DNA of 64,000 nucleotides. Origin: JAVVHH01 sp964657565 (GTDB lineage: Bacteria; Pseudomonadota; Alphaproteobacteria; Acetobacterales; Acetobacteraceae). The position numbers and the translations under genes are program-made. Location: positions 25,915 through 89,914 of the forward strand of contig CAZZVQ010000005.1 of assembly GCA_964657565.1 (NCBI GenBank), read 5' to 3'. This document shows, one piece after another, positions 18,263-26,871 of the stretch. The notes beneath the pieces are model-generated. The model saw nothing but the letters and a program-made list of their open reading frames with translations, searched no databases and was not told the origin of the DNA. Position 1 is the stretch's first letter, and each line of letters begins with the position of its first letter.

Positions 18263-19182
18263 CGTGTGCCGATCCGTGGGTCGAGCAACGGATACAGGAT
18301 GTCGACCACGAAGTTACAGAACGCGTAGATCACCGCGATGATCAGCACGATCGCCTGCACGGTCAGGTAGTCCTTCGCCAGGATCGCCTGCACCAGCAAC
18401 CGCCCGATCCCCGGCCGCGAGAACACCGTCTCGATGATCACCGCGCCCGACAGCAATTGCCCGACCTGCAGCCCGGCGATCGTCACCACCGGGAGCAGCG
18501 AATTGCGCAGCACATGCCGGCGGAACACCTGGTTGCGCGACAGCCCCTTCGCGCGCGCGGTCAGCACGTGCCGCAACGTCTGCGCCTGCACCACGCTCGA
18601 TCGGATGAAGCGGGCGTTGTAGCCCGCCGTTCCCAGCGCCAGGGTCAGCGCCGGCAGCACGAGCCCCTTCAACGACGTTCCGCCTACCACGTCGAACCAA
18701 GGCAACTCGACGGCGAACAGCAGGATCAGCAACAACCCCAGCCAGAAGCTCGGGATCGACATGAACGCCAGCGCGATCCCCATGGCCGCCGTGTCGGCGA
18801 GTTGGTTGCGCCGGGCCGCCGCCATGATTCCGGCCGCAGCGCCGAGCAACAGCGACAAGGCCAGGCTCGCGGCCGTCAGCTCGATCGTTGCGGGCATGTT
18901 CTGGCCGATCAGCGACGACACCGATTGCTGCTGCCCATACGAATAGCCGAAATCGCCGTGCAGCACGCGGCCGAGCCAGACAACATATTGTTCGGGAATA
19001 CTGCGGTCGAGGCCGAGTTGCTGGTGCAGCCGGGCGATCAGTTGGGGATCGCCGGCATTGGTGCCGAGCATGACGACGGCCGGGTCGCCCGGGATGAGGC
19101 GGATAATGAGGAACACCAGCAGCGTGATGCCAAAGGCGAGCGCTCCGATCGCAGCCAGGCGTTGCAGGATGTAGCGGGTCAT
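18259..19182 (-). CDS. ABC transporter permease, DppB type (first gene of minus-strand operon)
   Basis: A 307-residue inner-membrane permease. It starts MTRYILQRL and continues with a long hydrophobic helix, IRLIPGDPAVVMLG, and GLDRSIPEQYVVWLGRVLHGDFG, all hallmarks of DppB-like permeases. It is the first gene of the operon running leftwards to 12692 (permeases, binding protein, amidohydrolase, two ATPases). The promoter should lie in the decayed region to the right (19183-19994); I see no convincing consensus there. Confidence 0.88.
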   Translation of the reverse strand: MTRYILQRLAAIGALAFGITLLVFLIIRLIPGDPAVVMLGTNAGDPQLIARLHQQLGLDRSIPEQYVVWLGRVLHGDFGYSYGQQQSVSSLIGQNMPATIELTAASLALSLLLGAAAGIMAAARRNQLADTAAMGIALAFMSIPSFWLGLLLILLFAVELPWFDVVGGTSLKGLVLPALTLALGTAGYNARFIRSSVVQAQTLRHVLTARAKGLSRNQVFRRHVLRNSLLPVVTIAGLQVGQLLSGAVIIETVFSRPGIGRLLVQAILAKDYLTVQAIVLIIAVIYAFCNFVVDILYPLLDPRIGTR

Positions 19183-19994
19183 CGTGCGGAGCTAGGCCGA
19201 TCGGGCCGGCCACCGCCCGGCCGTCGATAGGAATGCATCAAGGAGCGGGCCGCGAAAGCGGTCCTGGAACAGCACGCCGGTTCAGAGATGGATCAGTAGA
19301 TGCGTGCTGTCTATCATTCATTAGCCCCTCGCAGGCACTGGACGATCTGCTGCTTCTCATCGAAATCGAACAGCTTGCCGCAGATCGCCGTCATGACGAG
19401 CGTGCCGACATAGGTGCGCGACAGCGTCGGATCGAGCATGTCCGGATCGTCGCGCCGAGAAACGCGGTGGCCGGCTTCATCAGCAATCTCCAACGGTCGC
19501 TACTCGGCATGCACAAAGCTTGCCACCTCCGCCGCTTGACGAGAGCCTGCCGCTGACGCCAGTGCGGGACCACCGGGCCGAGCCCGTGCTTCCCGACAGT
19601 ACTGGGCGCCGGTCGTGTCGACCAGCAGCGAAGTGGCACAAGTTTTGCTCGACCAATGACGATGTCTGCTTCCGCTCCGCATTTTTGGAAAGTTACGGCG
19701 GGCCGCGCGGGTTTATCGGGAGGTCAGCTTGCATCAAGCTCTCGCGGTGGCCGCAACAGGCTTGGGCAAACCGTCCACACTCTGCACGTTGTCCGACCAG
19801 CCAGCGTGGCATGGGTCGACTTACGACAGGAGCCGTCAATCGCCACGGCGCTCGGGCATAAGCCCGTCCTACAGGCGCTGGAAGCGTGCAATTGGGAGTT
19901 CAGTCGTACCTTGCGCTTGAGCAAGCAGACGGATGCGCTCGGCCAGGATCAAAACGCGTCGCGCTAGATACACCCTAAATGTGAGAGGACCGAT
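19183..19994. other. Decayed intergenic stretch between divergent transporter operons
   Basis: No intact gene is supported in these 0.8 kb. On the minus strand, a 61-codon stretch ending with TGA at 19314-19316 reads like real protein (for example SRTYVGTLVMTAICGKLFDF), but it has a stop just upstream and no recognisable family. The part from about 19550 to 19980 has short open frames in several phases with no clear family and looks like a mutated gene or mobile element remnant. GAGAGGA at 19983-19989 is the ribosome site of the next gene. Promoters for both flanking operons should be here but none is obvious. Confidence 0.5.
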
Positions 19995-21194
19995 ATGAGT
20001 AGGACTCCGATTTGCGCCCTTGTATGTAGCGCGCTGCTACTGACGACCGGCAAAGCTCGCGCCGAAGACGGCATCACCATCGGCATGGCGGTCGCCATGT
20101 CCGGGTGGATGGAGGCGTATGATGGAGAAGCCTACAAGATGGCCCAGCTTTGGGTCGATCGGCAGAACGCCAAGGGCGGACTCCTCGGCAAGACGATCAA
20201 GGTGATCAGCGGGGACACGAAGACGGACCGAGTCGAAGGCGCGAAAGTGGGCCAAGACCTGATCAAGCAGGGTGCCGACCTGCTCCTGGTATCGGCCGAC
20301 TACGATTACGGCGCGCCGGCAGCTTTGCAGGCGCAAAAGGCGGGTGTGATCTCAGTGTTCATGGGCGCCTCGGATCCCAAGGCGGGCGTGGTCGGCGTCG
20401 GTCCCTTGTCCTTTACGGCGAACAACGCCGGCCAACTCGAGGGCGCCATCATGGCGGATTGGGGAATAAATAAAAAGAGCCTCAAAAAAGGCTATATGCT
20501 TATCGACGAAACAATCGAGTATAATAAATCGGTCTGCGCTGGCTATAACTGGCAGATGAAGGCCAGTCACGCGGCGGTCGCTGGGCAGGACACGTTCAAG
20601 GGCCTTGATCCCTCCATTTCGTCGCAGATCACTCGCCTGAACGACGCGATCGGCAAGGAGGGGGTCGACCACATCATGCTGTGCTCGACCAATCCGGGTG
20701 CGGCCAGCTCGCTGCGCCAATTGCGCGCCGCCGGCGTATCTCTGCCCGTCTTCAGCGCAACGGCCATGGATGGGACGTATTGGTTGAACTCCGTGCCCGG
20801 CCTCAAAGACTTCTACCTGCCGTCGCAGGCGTTGGTGAAGGACGATCCCCGCCCCGCCGTCAATGAGATCTCGGCTGCGTTCGAAAAAAAGTTCGGCAAG
20901 CCGCCAACCACCCAGTACGCGTATCCGATCTACGCGTTTCTCGATATGTGGGCCAAAGCGGCGACGGAGGCAAAGACAACCGGCGCCAAGCCCATCGTCG
21001 ATCTGCTCAACAAGGCGAAGGACGAGCCCACGGTGCTCGGACCGCGCAGCTTCACGCCCAAGCTGCACGTGCAGACGACCGAGCCAATGTTCGTCATCTC
21101 GTATGCGGACGGTAAAGCGACACCGGTCGAGGAATGGAAGATCACCGACGTCATTCCGGATGCGGTGCTCTATCGTCTCAAGGGCAGCGAGTGA
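19995..21194 (+). CDS. ABC transporter solute-binding protein, branched-chain amino acid (Liv) type
   Basis: A 399-residue periplasmic binding protein of the type I (leucine-isoleucine-valine) family. It has a signal peptide ending near ARA (residue 23), then the typical opening TIGMAVAMSGW, NAKGGLLG and VISGDTKTDRVEGAKVGQDLI. The start has GAGAGGA 5 bases upstream. It heads a Liv importer (19995-24797) that leads directly into hydantoinase/oxoprolinase genes, so the ligand is probably a lactam, hydantoin or related amide rather than a free amino acid. An unusual AT-rich, lysine/asparagine-rich patch lies at about 20459-20535. Confidence 0.9.
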   Translation: MSRTPICALVCSALLLTTGKARAEDGITIGMAVAMSGWMEAYDGEAYKMAQLWVDRQNAKGGLLGKTIKVISGDTKTDRVEGAKVGQDLIKQGADLLLVSADYDYGAPAALQAQKAGVISVFMGASDPKAGVVGVGPLSFTANNAGQLEGAIMADWGINKKSLKKGYMLIDETIEYNKSVCAGYNWQMKASHAAVAGQDTFKGLDPSISSQITRLNDAIGKEGVDHIMLCSTNPGAASSLRQLRAAGVSLPVFSATAMDGTYWLNSVPGLKDFYLPSQALVKDDPRPAVNEISAAFEKKFGKPPTTQYAYPIYAFLDMWAKAATEAKTTGAKPIVDLLNKAKDEPTVLGPRSFTPKLHVQTTEPMFVISYADGKATPVEEWKITDVIPDAVLYRLKGSE

Positions 21195-21270
21195 TCCCTG
21201 GCAGTGGCGAAACCCCCGCTGCGCGCCCGCGGCGGGGACTCCGCAACCTCCTGGGGAGTGTGCGCGCCGG

Positions 21271-22047
21271 ATGAGCCAGGCGTCGATTGCTCCGGCGGCC
21301 ATGACGGCCGTCGCGGCGCACACGAACGCGGCGGAGTTGACGGCGGACTCGCTGACCGTGCGCTTCCAGGGGCTGGCCGCCGTCTGCGAGGTGAGCCTCA
21401 CGGTCGGCCGGCACGAGGTGTTTGGCTTGATCGGCCCAAACGGCGCCGGCAAGACTACGCTGGTGAACTGTCTGACCGGCTTCCAATCGCCGACCGAGGG
21501 CCGGGTCCTCGTGGGACGCGAGAGCACGGTGGGCTGGAGCCCGATGCGCTTCCGCGAGATGGGCGTTGCGCGGACGTTCCAGGCCGGCCGGTTGTTCAAG
21601 GAGATGTCGGTGCTCGAGAACGTCGAGATCACGGCAGTCGGGCTGGGGCTGACCCGGCGTAAGGCGGTCGAGCATGGCCGGGTCGCGCTGGAGTGGGTGG
21701 GGCTGGCCGACAAAGCCCCGCTGCAAGCGGGCGCGCTCGCCTACACCGATCAGCGCCGACTGGGCGTTGCGCGCGCGATGGTGCTGCCGCCGGCCTTTAT
21801 CCTACTCGACGAACCTGCGGCTGGCATGTCCGACGCCGAATGCGAGGACCTGATGATATTGGTGTCGGCGATCCCCAAGGCCTTTGGCAGCGGCGTGCTG
21901 CTGATCGAGCACAACATGCGCGTGGTGATGGGGATCTCGCACCGCGTCCACGTGCTCGACGGCGGCCGGACGATCGCCGAGGGCACGCCGGCTGAAATCC
22001 AGCGGGACGAGGTGGTTCTCGCCGCTTACCTCGGGACCGAGGCGTAA
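21271..22047 (+). CDS. ABC transporter ATP-binding protein, LivG type
   Basis: A 258-residue ATPase. Walker A GPNGAGKTT is near residue 55 and Walker B ILLDEPAAGMS near residue 176, with LIEHNM as the switch region. The signature loop reads LAYTDQRRLGVARAM; LivG proteins usually have a glycine where this one has Thr (LSYGxQRR), a small departure worth noting. Start ATG 21271 lies 76 bases after the binding-protein stop. Its stop overlaps the next start by one base (TAATG). Confidence 0.88.
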   Translation: MSQASIAPAAMTAVAAHTNAAELTADSLTVRFQGLAAVCEVSLTVGRHEVFGLIGPNGAGKTTLVNCLTGFQSPTEGRVLVGRESTVGWSPMRFREMGVARTFQAGRLFKEMSVLENVEITAVGLGLTRRKAVEHGRVALEWVGLADKAPLQAGALAYTDQRRLGVARAMVLPPAFILLDEPAAGMSDAECEDLMILVSAIPKAFGSGVLLIEHNMRVVMGISHRVHVLDGGRTIAEGTPAEIQRDEVVLAAYLGTEA

Positions 22048-22799
22048 TGGCAGCACTTTTGGAGGTCGAGGACCTTTCGGTGCGCTACGGCGACCTGGTG
22101 GCGCTCCGCGGTGCGTCGCTGAACGTGGCCGAGGGCGAGGTCGTCTGCATCATCGGCCCCAACGGCGCGGGCAAGTCCACCGCGCTCGCGGCCATCGCTG
22201 GCGGCGTCGTTCCCGCCGCGGGTGACATCCGGTTCAACGGCCAGAGCCTGATCGGGCGGCGGCCAGAGCAGATCGCGCGGTTGGGGCTGTCGCTCGTTCC
22301 CGAGGGACGACATATCTTCGGCACGCTCACGGTCGAGGAGAACCTGCAGATCGGCGGCTACATGCTGAGCGACCGTGCCGCCGCGCGGGCCGAAATGAGC
22401 CGCCTGCTCGACCATTTTCCACGGCTGCGCGAGCGGCTGCGCTATCCCGCAAGCCGGCTTTCAGGCGGCGAGCAGCAGATGCTGGCGGTCGCGCGCGCGG
22501 TCATGACCCGGCCCCGCCTGCTGCTCGTCGATGAGCCCTCGCTCGGCTTGGCGCCCATGATCATCGATCAGATCTACGATATCCTGCTGGATCTGCGCCG
22601 ACGTGAGAAGCTGACGCTGTTGATCAACGAGCAGAGTTCGACGCGGATCCTGAAGTTCGCCGATCGGATCTACGTGCTGCGCAGCGGCACCGTGCAGCTC
22701 GAAGGCCGCGCAGCAGCGCTGCAGGATGGGGAAGCCATCCGGCAGGCCTATTTTGGCTTTGCAACCAACCCGGCGACGCGAGCGGAGGCTTCGGCATGA
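22047..22799 (+). CDS. ABC transporter ATP-binding protein, LivF type
   Basis: A 250-residue ATPase with Walker A GPNGAGKST, the LVPEGRHIFGTLTVEENL segment specific to LivF, signature LSGGEQQML and Walker B LLVDEPSLGLAP. Start and stop overlap both neighbours (TAATG and ATGA). It forms the ATPase heterodimer with the LivG-type protein. Confidence 0.9.
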   Translation: MAALLEVEDLSVRYGDLVALRGASLNVAEGEVVCIIGPNGAGKSTALAAIAGGVVPAAGDIRFNGQSLIGRRPEQIARLGLSLVPEGRHIFGTLTVEENLQIGGYMLSDRAAARAEMSRLLDHFPRLRERLRYPASRLSGGEQQMLAVARAVMTRPRLLLVDEPSLGLAPMIIDQIYDILLDLRRREKLTLLINEQSSTRILKFADRIYVLRSGTVQLEGRAAALQDGEAIRQAYFGFATNPATRAEASA

Positions 22800-23710
22800 T
22801 CGGCTTGTTGCAGAACCTGATCGACGCGCTGGCGCTCGGCAGCATCTATGCACTGACCGCGCTCGGCATCGGCTTGTTGTTCGGCATCTTGCGGCTGATC
22901 AATTTCGCTCACGGCGACATGATCACCGTCGGCGCCTACGCCTTGATCCTTCCCTCGGCAGACGTGACCGCCCGGTTGCTGATCGGCGACTGGACGCCGG
23001 CCGCCGTCATCGTCACGATCTCGCTGATCGTCGTGGTGGCGGCGCTGCTGACCGACGCCGCAGTGTTCCGGCCGCTTCGTACAGCGTCCGCACCCACCCT
23101 GATGATCGCGTCGTTCGCCGTCAGCTATATGATCCAGAACGGCCTGTTGATGTTCTACGGCGCCCGCCCGAAGGCGGTCGACTTCTGGAGCGGCGCGAGC
23201 ACGCAAATCTATCTCGGCCCGCTGCGAGTGCCCATGCTTCAACTGATCACCCTGCTCGTCACGCTCGTGCTGATGGTCGGGCTGAGCCTGTTCCTGCGGC
23301 ACACGCGATACGGCGTTCAGATGCGCGCGGCGGCGGAGGATTTCCGAATGGCACAGTATCTCGGCGTCCGGGGAAATCTCGTCATCGGGCTCGCCTTTGC
23401 CATCAGCGGCGTGCTGGCGGCGGCGGTATCGATGCTCTATATCACCCAATCCGGCTCGCTCAGCTTCCAAATGGGTGTTCCGCTGGCGTTGTTCGCCTTC
23501 GTCGCCGTGGTGATCGGCGGCATGGGCAACCTCGTGGGCGCAGTGGTCGGCGGCTTCCTGCTCGGCCTCATCGTCACGCTGCTGCAAGCCTATCTTCCGC
23601 CAGGGCTGCGGTCGTTCCGCGATGCGTTCGCCTTCGCGTTCGTCATCGTGGTGCTGCTCGTCAGGCCGAGTGGCCTGCTGCCGGCGCGCACGACGATCGA
23701 ACGGGTCTGA
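22796..23710 (+). CDS. ABC transporter permease, LivH type
   Basis: A 304-residue permease with eight or so membrane helices. The N-terminal ALALGSIYALTALGIGLLFG and LINFAHGDMITVGAY segments are diagnostic of LivH. The cytoplasmic loop MRAAAEDFRMAQYLGV contacts the ATPase. It overlaps the LivF stop by 4 bases and is followed 10 bases later by LivM. Confidence 0.9.
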   Translation: MIGLLQNLIDALALGSIYALTALGIGLLFGILRLINFAHGDMITVGAYALILPSADVTARLLIGDWTPAAVIVTISLIVVVAALLTDAAVFRPLRTASAPTLMIASFAVSYMIQNGLLMFYGARPKAVDFWSGASTQIYLGPLRVPMLQLITLLVTLVLMVGLSLFLRHTRYGVQMRAAAEDFRMAQYLGVRGNLVIGLAFAISGVLAAAVSMLYITQSGSLSFQMGVPLALFAFVAVVIGGMGNLVGAVVGGFLLGLIVTLLQAYLPPGLRSFRDAFAFAFVIVVLLVRPSGLLPARTTIERV

Positions 23711-23720
23711 CGGGGCGCCC

Positions 23721-24797
23721 ATGCGACAGTTTATCTCCCGCCATCAAACCCCCGCGTTGCTGATCGCCGGACTGGCCGTGTGCGCGGCAGCTTCAGGGAT
23801 CGGCAGCCTCGACGCCCTGCAACTGACACTCACCGAGATGCTGATCCGGGTGCTGGTCGTCGTCGGGCTCTACGTCTTCATCGGCAATTCCGGCGTGATC
23901 TCGTTCGGACAAGTCGCCTTCATGTGCATTGGGGCTTACGCCGCCGGCTGGGCCACGGCCGAGCCCGCCTTCAAGCAGGTCATGTTGCAAGGGCTGCCCG
24001 ACCTGCTGCAGGAAAATCAATTTCCGTTCCTGGTCGCGATGGCTGGCGCGACCGTGCTGCCGGCGATCGTCGCGCTGTTGTTCGGCATGGCGATACTGCG
24101 GCTGAACGGCATCGCCGCCTCCATCGCGACGTTCGCCTTTTTGATCATCGTCAACAGCATCTACTCGAATTGGGATTCCGTGACGGCGGGCGTGAGTTCG
24201 CTGATCGGTATACCGACCGAGGTGGGCCCTTGGGTCGCGTTCGCCTTCGCCACTGCGGGCATCTTGGTGGCATATCTGTTCCAGAACTCGCGCTACGGTC
24301 TGCTCCTACGCGCCACGCGGGAGGACGACGTGGCCGCGAAGGCATCGGGAGTACACAGCGTACGCATGCGGCTGGCCGCCTTCGTGCTGAGCGCTGCCCT
24401 GGTCGGCGCAGGGGGCGGACTCTATGCCCAATTCCTCGGTATCCTGACGGTCGACACCTTTTACCTGAGCCTGTCTTTCATCACGATCGCCATGCTCGTC
24501 GTGGGCGGCATGGGCAGCCTCACGGGCGCGGTCGCTGGGGTGGTGGTGGTGACGATGATCGTCCAACTGCTGCGATTCGGCGAGCATGGCATACGGACCG
24601 GCGCGACCGTGCTCAAGCTCCCGGACGGCAGCGGCGAGCTCGGTTTGGGCGTTTTGCTGGCCCTCATCCTGATCTTCCGGCCCAACGGCCTCGCGGGCGG
24701 CAAGGAGCTCAGGTTGTTCGGCACCGGGCCCGGCGCGAAGCCTCCGGCCGGCGACCCCTCCGTGGGCGGCAACGAGCACGGCATGCCGGCCAGCTAA
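23721..24797 (+). CDS. ABC transporter permease, LivM type
   Basis: A 358-residue permease. The GVISFGQVAFMCIGAYAAG segment and the loop LRATREDDVAAKASGV are LivM signatures. The start is ATG 23721; an upstream extension lies in the LivH tail. The C-terminus ends in a glycine/proline-rich tail after FRPNGLAGGKELRLFG, which is longer than usual. HyuA starts 44 bases downstream. Confidence 0.88.
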   Translation: MRQFISRHQTPALLIAGLAVCAAASGIGSLDALQLTLTEMLIRVLVVVGLYVFIGNSGVISFGQVAFMCIGAYAAGWATAEPAFKQVMLQGLPDLLQENQFPFLVAMAGATVLPAIVALLFGMAILRLNGIAASIATFAFLIIVNSIYSNWDSVTAGVSSLIGIPTEVGPWVAFAFATAGILVAYLFQNSRYGLLLRATREDDVAAKASGVHSVRMRLAAFVLSAALVGAGGGLYAQFLGILTVDTFYLSLSFITIAMLVVGGMGSLTGAVAGVVVVTMIVQLLRFGEHGIRTGATVLKLPDGSGELGLGVLLALILIFRPNGLAGGKELRLFGTGPGAKPPAGDPSVGGNEHGMPAS

Positions 24798-24841
24798 CCG
24801 GGCTGCCCCTCAATAGCGGTACCGAGCAGAAGGACAATGCC

Positions 24842-26869
24842 TTGCCTAATCTCCGCGTAGCCGTCGACATCGGCGGTACATTCACTGACATCTGCATTCT
24901 CGACCAGGATTCGGGGCGGATCCGAATTGCCAAGACATCCTCGACACCCGACCCGATCGACGGTGTGATGACCGGGCTGGAGGCCGGCGCCGTCGATCTC
25001 GCGGACGTCGTGCTGTTCTCTCACGGCACTACGGTGGCAACCAACGCGTTGATCACGCGCCGGCTCCCGCGCACGGCGATGGTCTGCACCGAAGGCTTTC
25101 GCGACGTGCTCGAGATCCGCCGCGCCAACAAGGACGACATCTGGGACATCTACAAGGACGTCGCACCGCCCTACATCCCACGGCGCGACCGCCTGACCGT
25201 ACCGGAGCGCATCGATGCCGCCGGCAAGGTGGTGACTCCGCTCGACGATGCAGCCGCCCGCGAGGTCGCCCGTATCTTGCGCAAACGGGGCGTCGCGGCC
25301 GTGGCCGTGTGCTTCATGAACGCGTATGCCAACCCGGCCAACGAGCAGCGCATGAAGGCGATCCTCGAAGAGACGCTGCCCGGTGTGCCGGTCTCCATCT
25401 CGTCGGCCATCCTGCCGGAGATCTTCGAGCACGAACGGTTTTCGACCACGGTGGTCAATGCGGCGCTCAGCCCGGTGGTGGTCGACTACACCACCCGCCT
25501 CGGCACGCGTCTGGCCAACGCCGGATATCGCAGCGACCTCCTCCTGCTGCATACGGGCGGCGGCGTGATGACCCCAAACGGCGTGAAGGAGTTCGCTGGG
25601 CGGCTCGCCGGCTCCGGCATTGCCGCCGGGGCGATCGCGAGCCGGCACATTGCGGTGCAATGCGGCTTTCCAAACTCGATCGGGCTCGACATGGGCGGCA
25701 CGAGTTGCGACGTCTCGCTCGCCTACGAAGGCCAATCGCGAGTCACGAAGGACTGGTTCATCGAATTCGGTTATCCGATCCGCTTCCCGTCCATCGAAGT
25801 CCTGACGATTGGCGCGGGCGGCGGCTCGCTCGCTTGGGTCGACGAGGCCGGTGGCCTGCGCAACGGCCCGCAATCGGCGGGGGCGAATCCCGGGCCGGCG
25901 TGCTACGGCCACGGCAACACGGTGCCGACCAACACCGACGCCAACGTGACGCTCGGCCGGCTCGGCACCGAACTGGCCGGCGGCAGCATCCATCTCGACG
26001 CGGCCAAAGCCCGCGCGGCGGTGCAGACCGGCGTCGCCGATCGCTTCCAGCTCGGGCTCGAGGAAGCGGCTGATTCCATCATCCGCGTGGCCAACGCCAA
26101 CATGGCCGATGCCGTGCGGCTGATCTCGATCACCCGCGGTTACGACCCACGTGACTTCGCCCTGGTGGCGTTCGGCGGTGCCGGCGCGCTGCATGGTGCC
26201 GATATCGCCAAGGAACTCTCGATCCCCGCCGTGATCGTGCCGCCGCATCCAGGCATCACCTCGGCACTGGGATGCTTGCTGGTCGATGTTCAGCACGACC
26301 TCGCAACCAGCTACATCATGCCCGCCGCCGATGCGGATCCGGTCGCGATCGAGGCGGCTTTTGCCGCGCTCGAGCAAGAGGCGGCGGAACGGCTGGCCCA
26401 TGAGAGCGTGGCGCCTGCGGACGTTCTCATGCAGCGGACGGTGGACATGATGTATCAGGGGCAATGGCGCTCGCTGGCCATCCCCGCGCCGACACCGATC
26501 ACCGATCTGGCTGGTTTGATCGAGGCCTTCCATCAAAGCCACGAGCGCGAATACAATTTCCGCCGCGACGATGCTCCGGTCGGGCTGTTCCGGCTGGGCC
26601 TGAAGGCAATCGGCGTGGTGCCGAAAGCGGAGTTTGCCCGTAGCGCCCCCACCGGGGCAACGCCCGAACCGAGGACGCGGCGCCGCGTCTGGTTCGCGCA
26701 AACGGGGGCGACGGACGCCCCGGTCTATTGGCGGCCCGACCTGCCCGCCGGCGCGCGGCTCAGCGGTCCCGCAATCGTGGAGCAACTCGATTCCACCACG
26801 GTGGTGCCGCCGGGCTTCTCCGCCGAGGTTGACGGCTGGCTCAACATCGTCATGCGGCAGGAGGCTTGA
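24842..26869 (+). CDS. hyuA: Hydantoinase/5-oxoprolinase subunit A (HyuA, ATP-binding)
   Basis: A 675-residue protein of the hydantoinase A/oxoprolinase family. These proteins bind ATP in an actin-like fold and, with HyuB, open cyclic amides such as hydantoins, 5-oxoproline or caprolactam. VDIGGTFTDICI is near residue 7, SHGTTVATNALI follows, and GLDMGGTSCDVSL marks the second phosphate loop. The start appears to be TTG 24842: the frame has no ATG close to the conserved N-terminus and AGAAGGA lies at 24828-24834, 7 bases upstream. HyuB follows directly. Found straight after a Liv importer, it probably acts on the imported compound. Confidence 0.9.
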   Translation: MPNLRVAVDIGGTFTDICILDQDSGRIRIAKTSSTPDPIDGVMTGLEAGAVDLADVVLFSHGTTVATNALITRRLPRTAMVCTEGFRDVLEIRRANKDDIWDIYKDVAPPYIPRRDRLTVPERIDAAGKVVTPLDDAAAREVARILRKRGVAAVAVCFMNAYANPANEQRMKAILEETLPGVPVSISSAILPEIFEHERFSTTVVNAALSPVVVDYTTRLGTRLANAGYRSDLLLLHTGGGVMTPNGVKEFAGRLAGSGIAAGAIASRHIAVQCGFPNSIGLDMGGTSCDVSLAYEGQSRVTKDWFIEFGYPIRFPSIEVLTIGAGGGSLAWVDEAGGLRNGPQSAGANPGPACYGHGNTVPTNTDANVTLGRLGTELAGGSIHLDAAKARAAVQTGVADRFQLGLEEAADSIIRVANANMADAVRLISITRGYDPRDFALVAFGGAGALHGADIAKELSIPAVIVPPHPGITSALGCLLVDVQHDLATSYIMPAADADPVAIEAAFAALEQEAAERLAHESVAPADVLMQRTVDMMYQGQWRSLAIPAPTPITDLAGLIEAFHQSHEREYNFRRDDAPVGLFRLGLKAIGVVPKAEFARSAPTGATPEPRTRRRVWFAQTGATDAPVYWRPDLPAGARLSGPAIVEQLDSTTVVPPGFSAEVDGWLNIVMRQEA

Positions 26870-26871
26870 TC

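Noticed and set aside
23780..24841. Long N-terminal extension of HyuA opened through the LivM gene
   Set aside because: The extension lies on top of a well-supported LivM gene in another frame and is not part of any HyuA.
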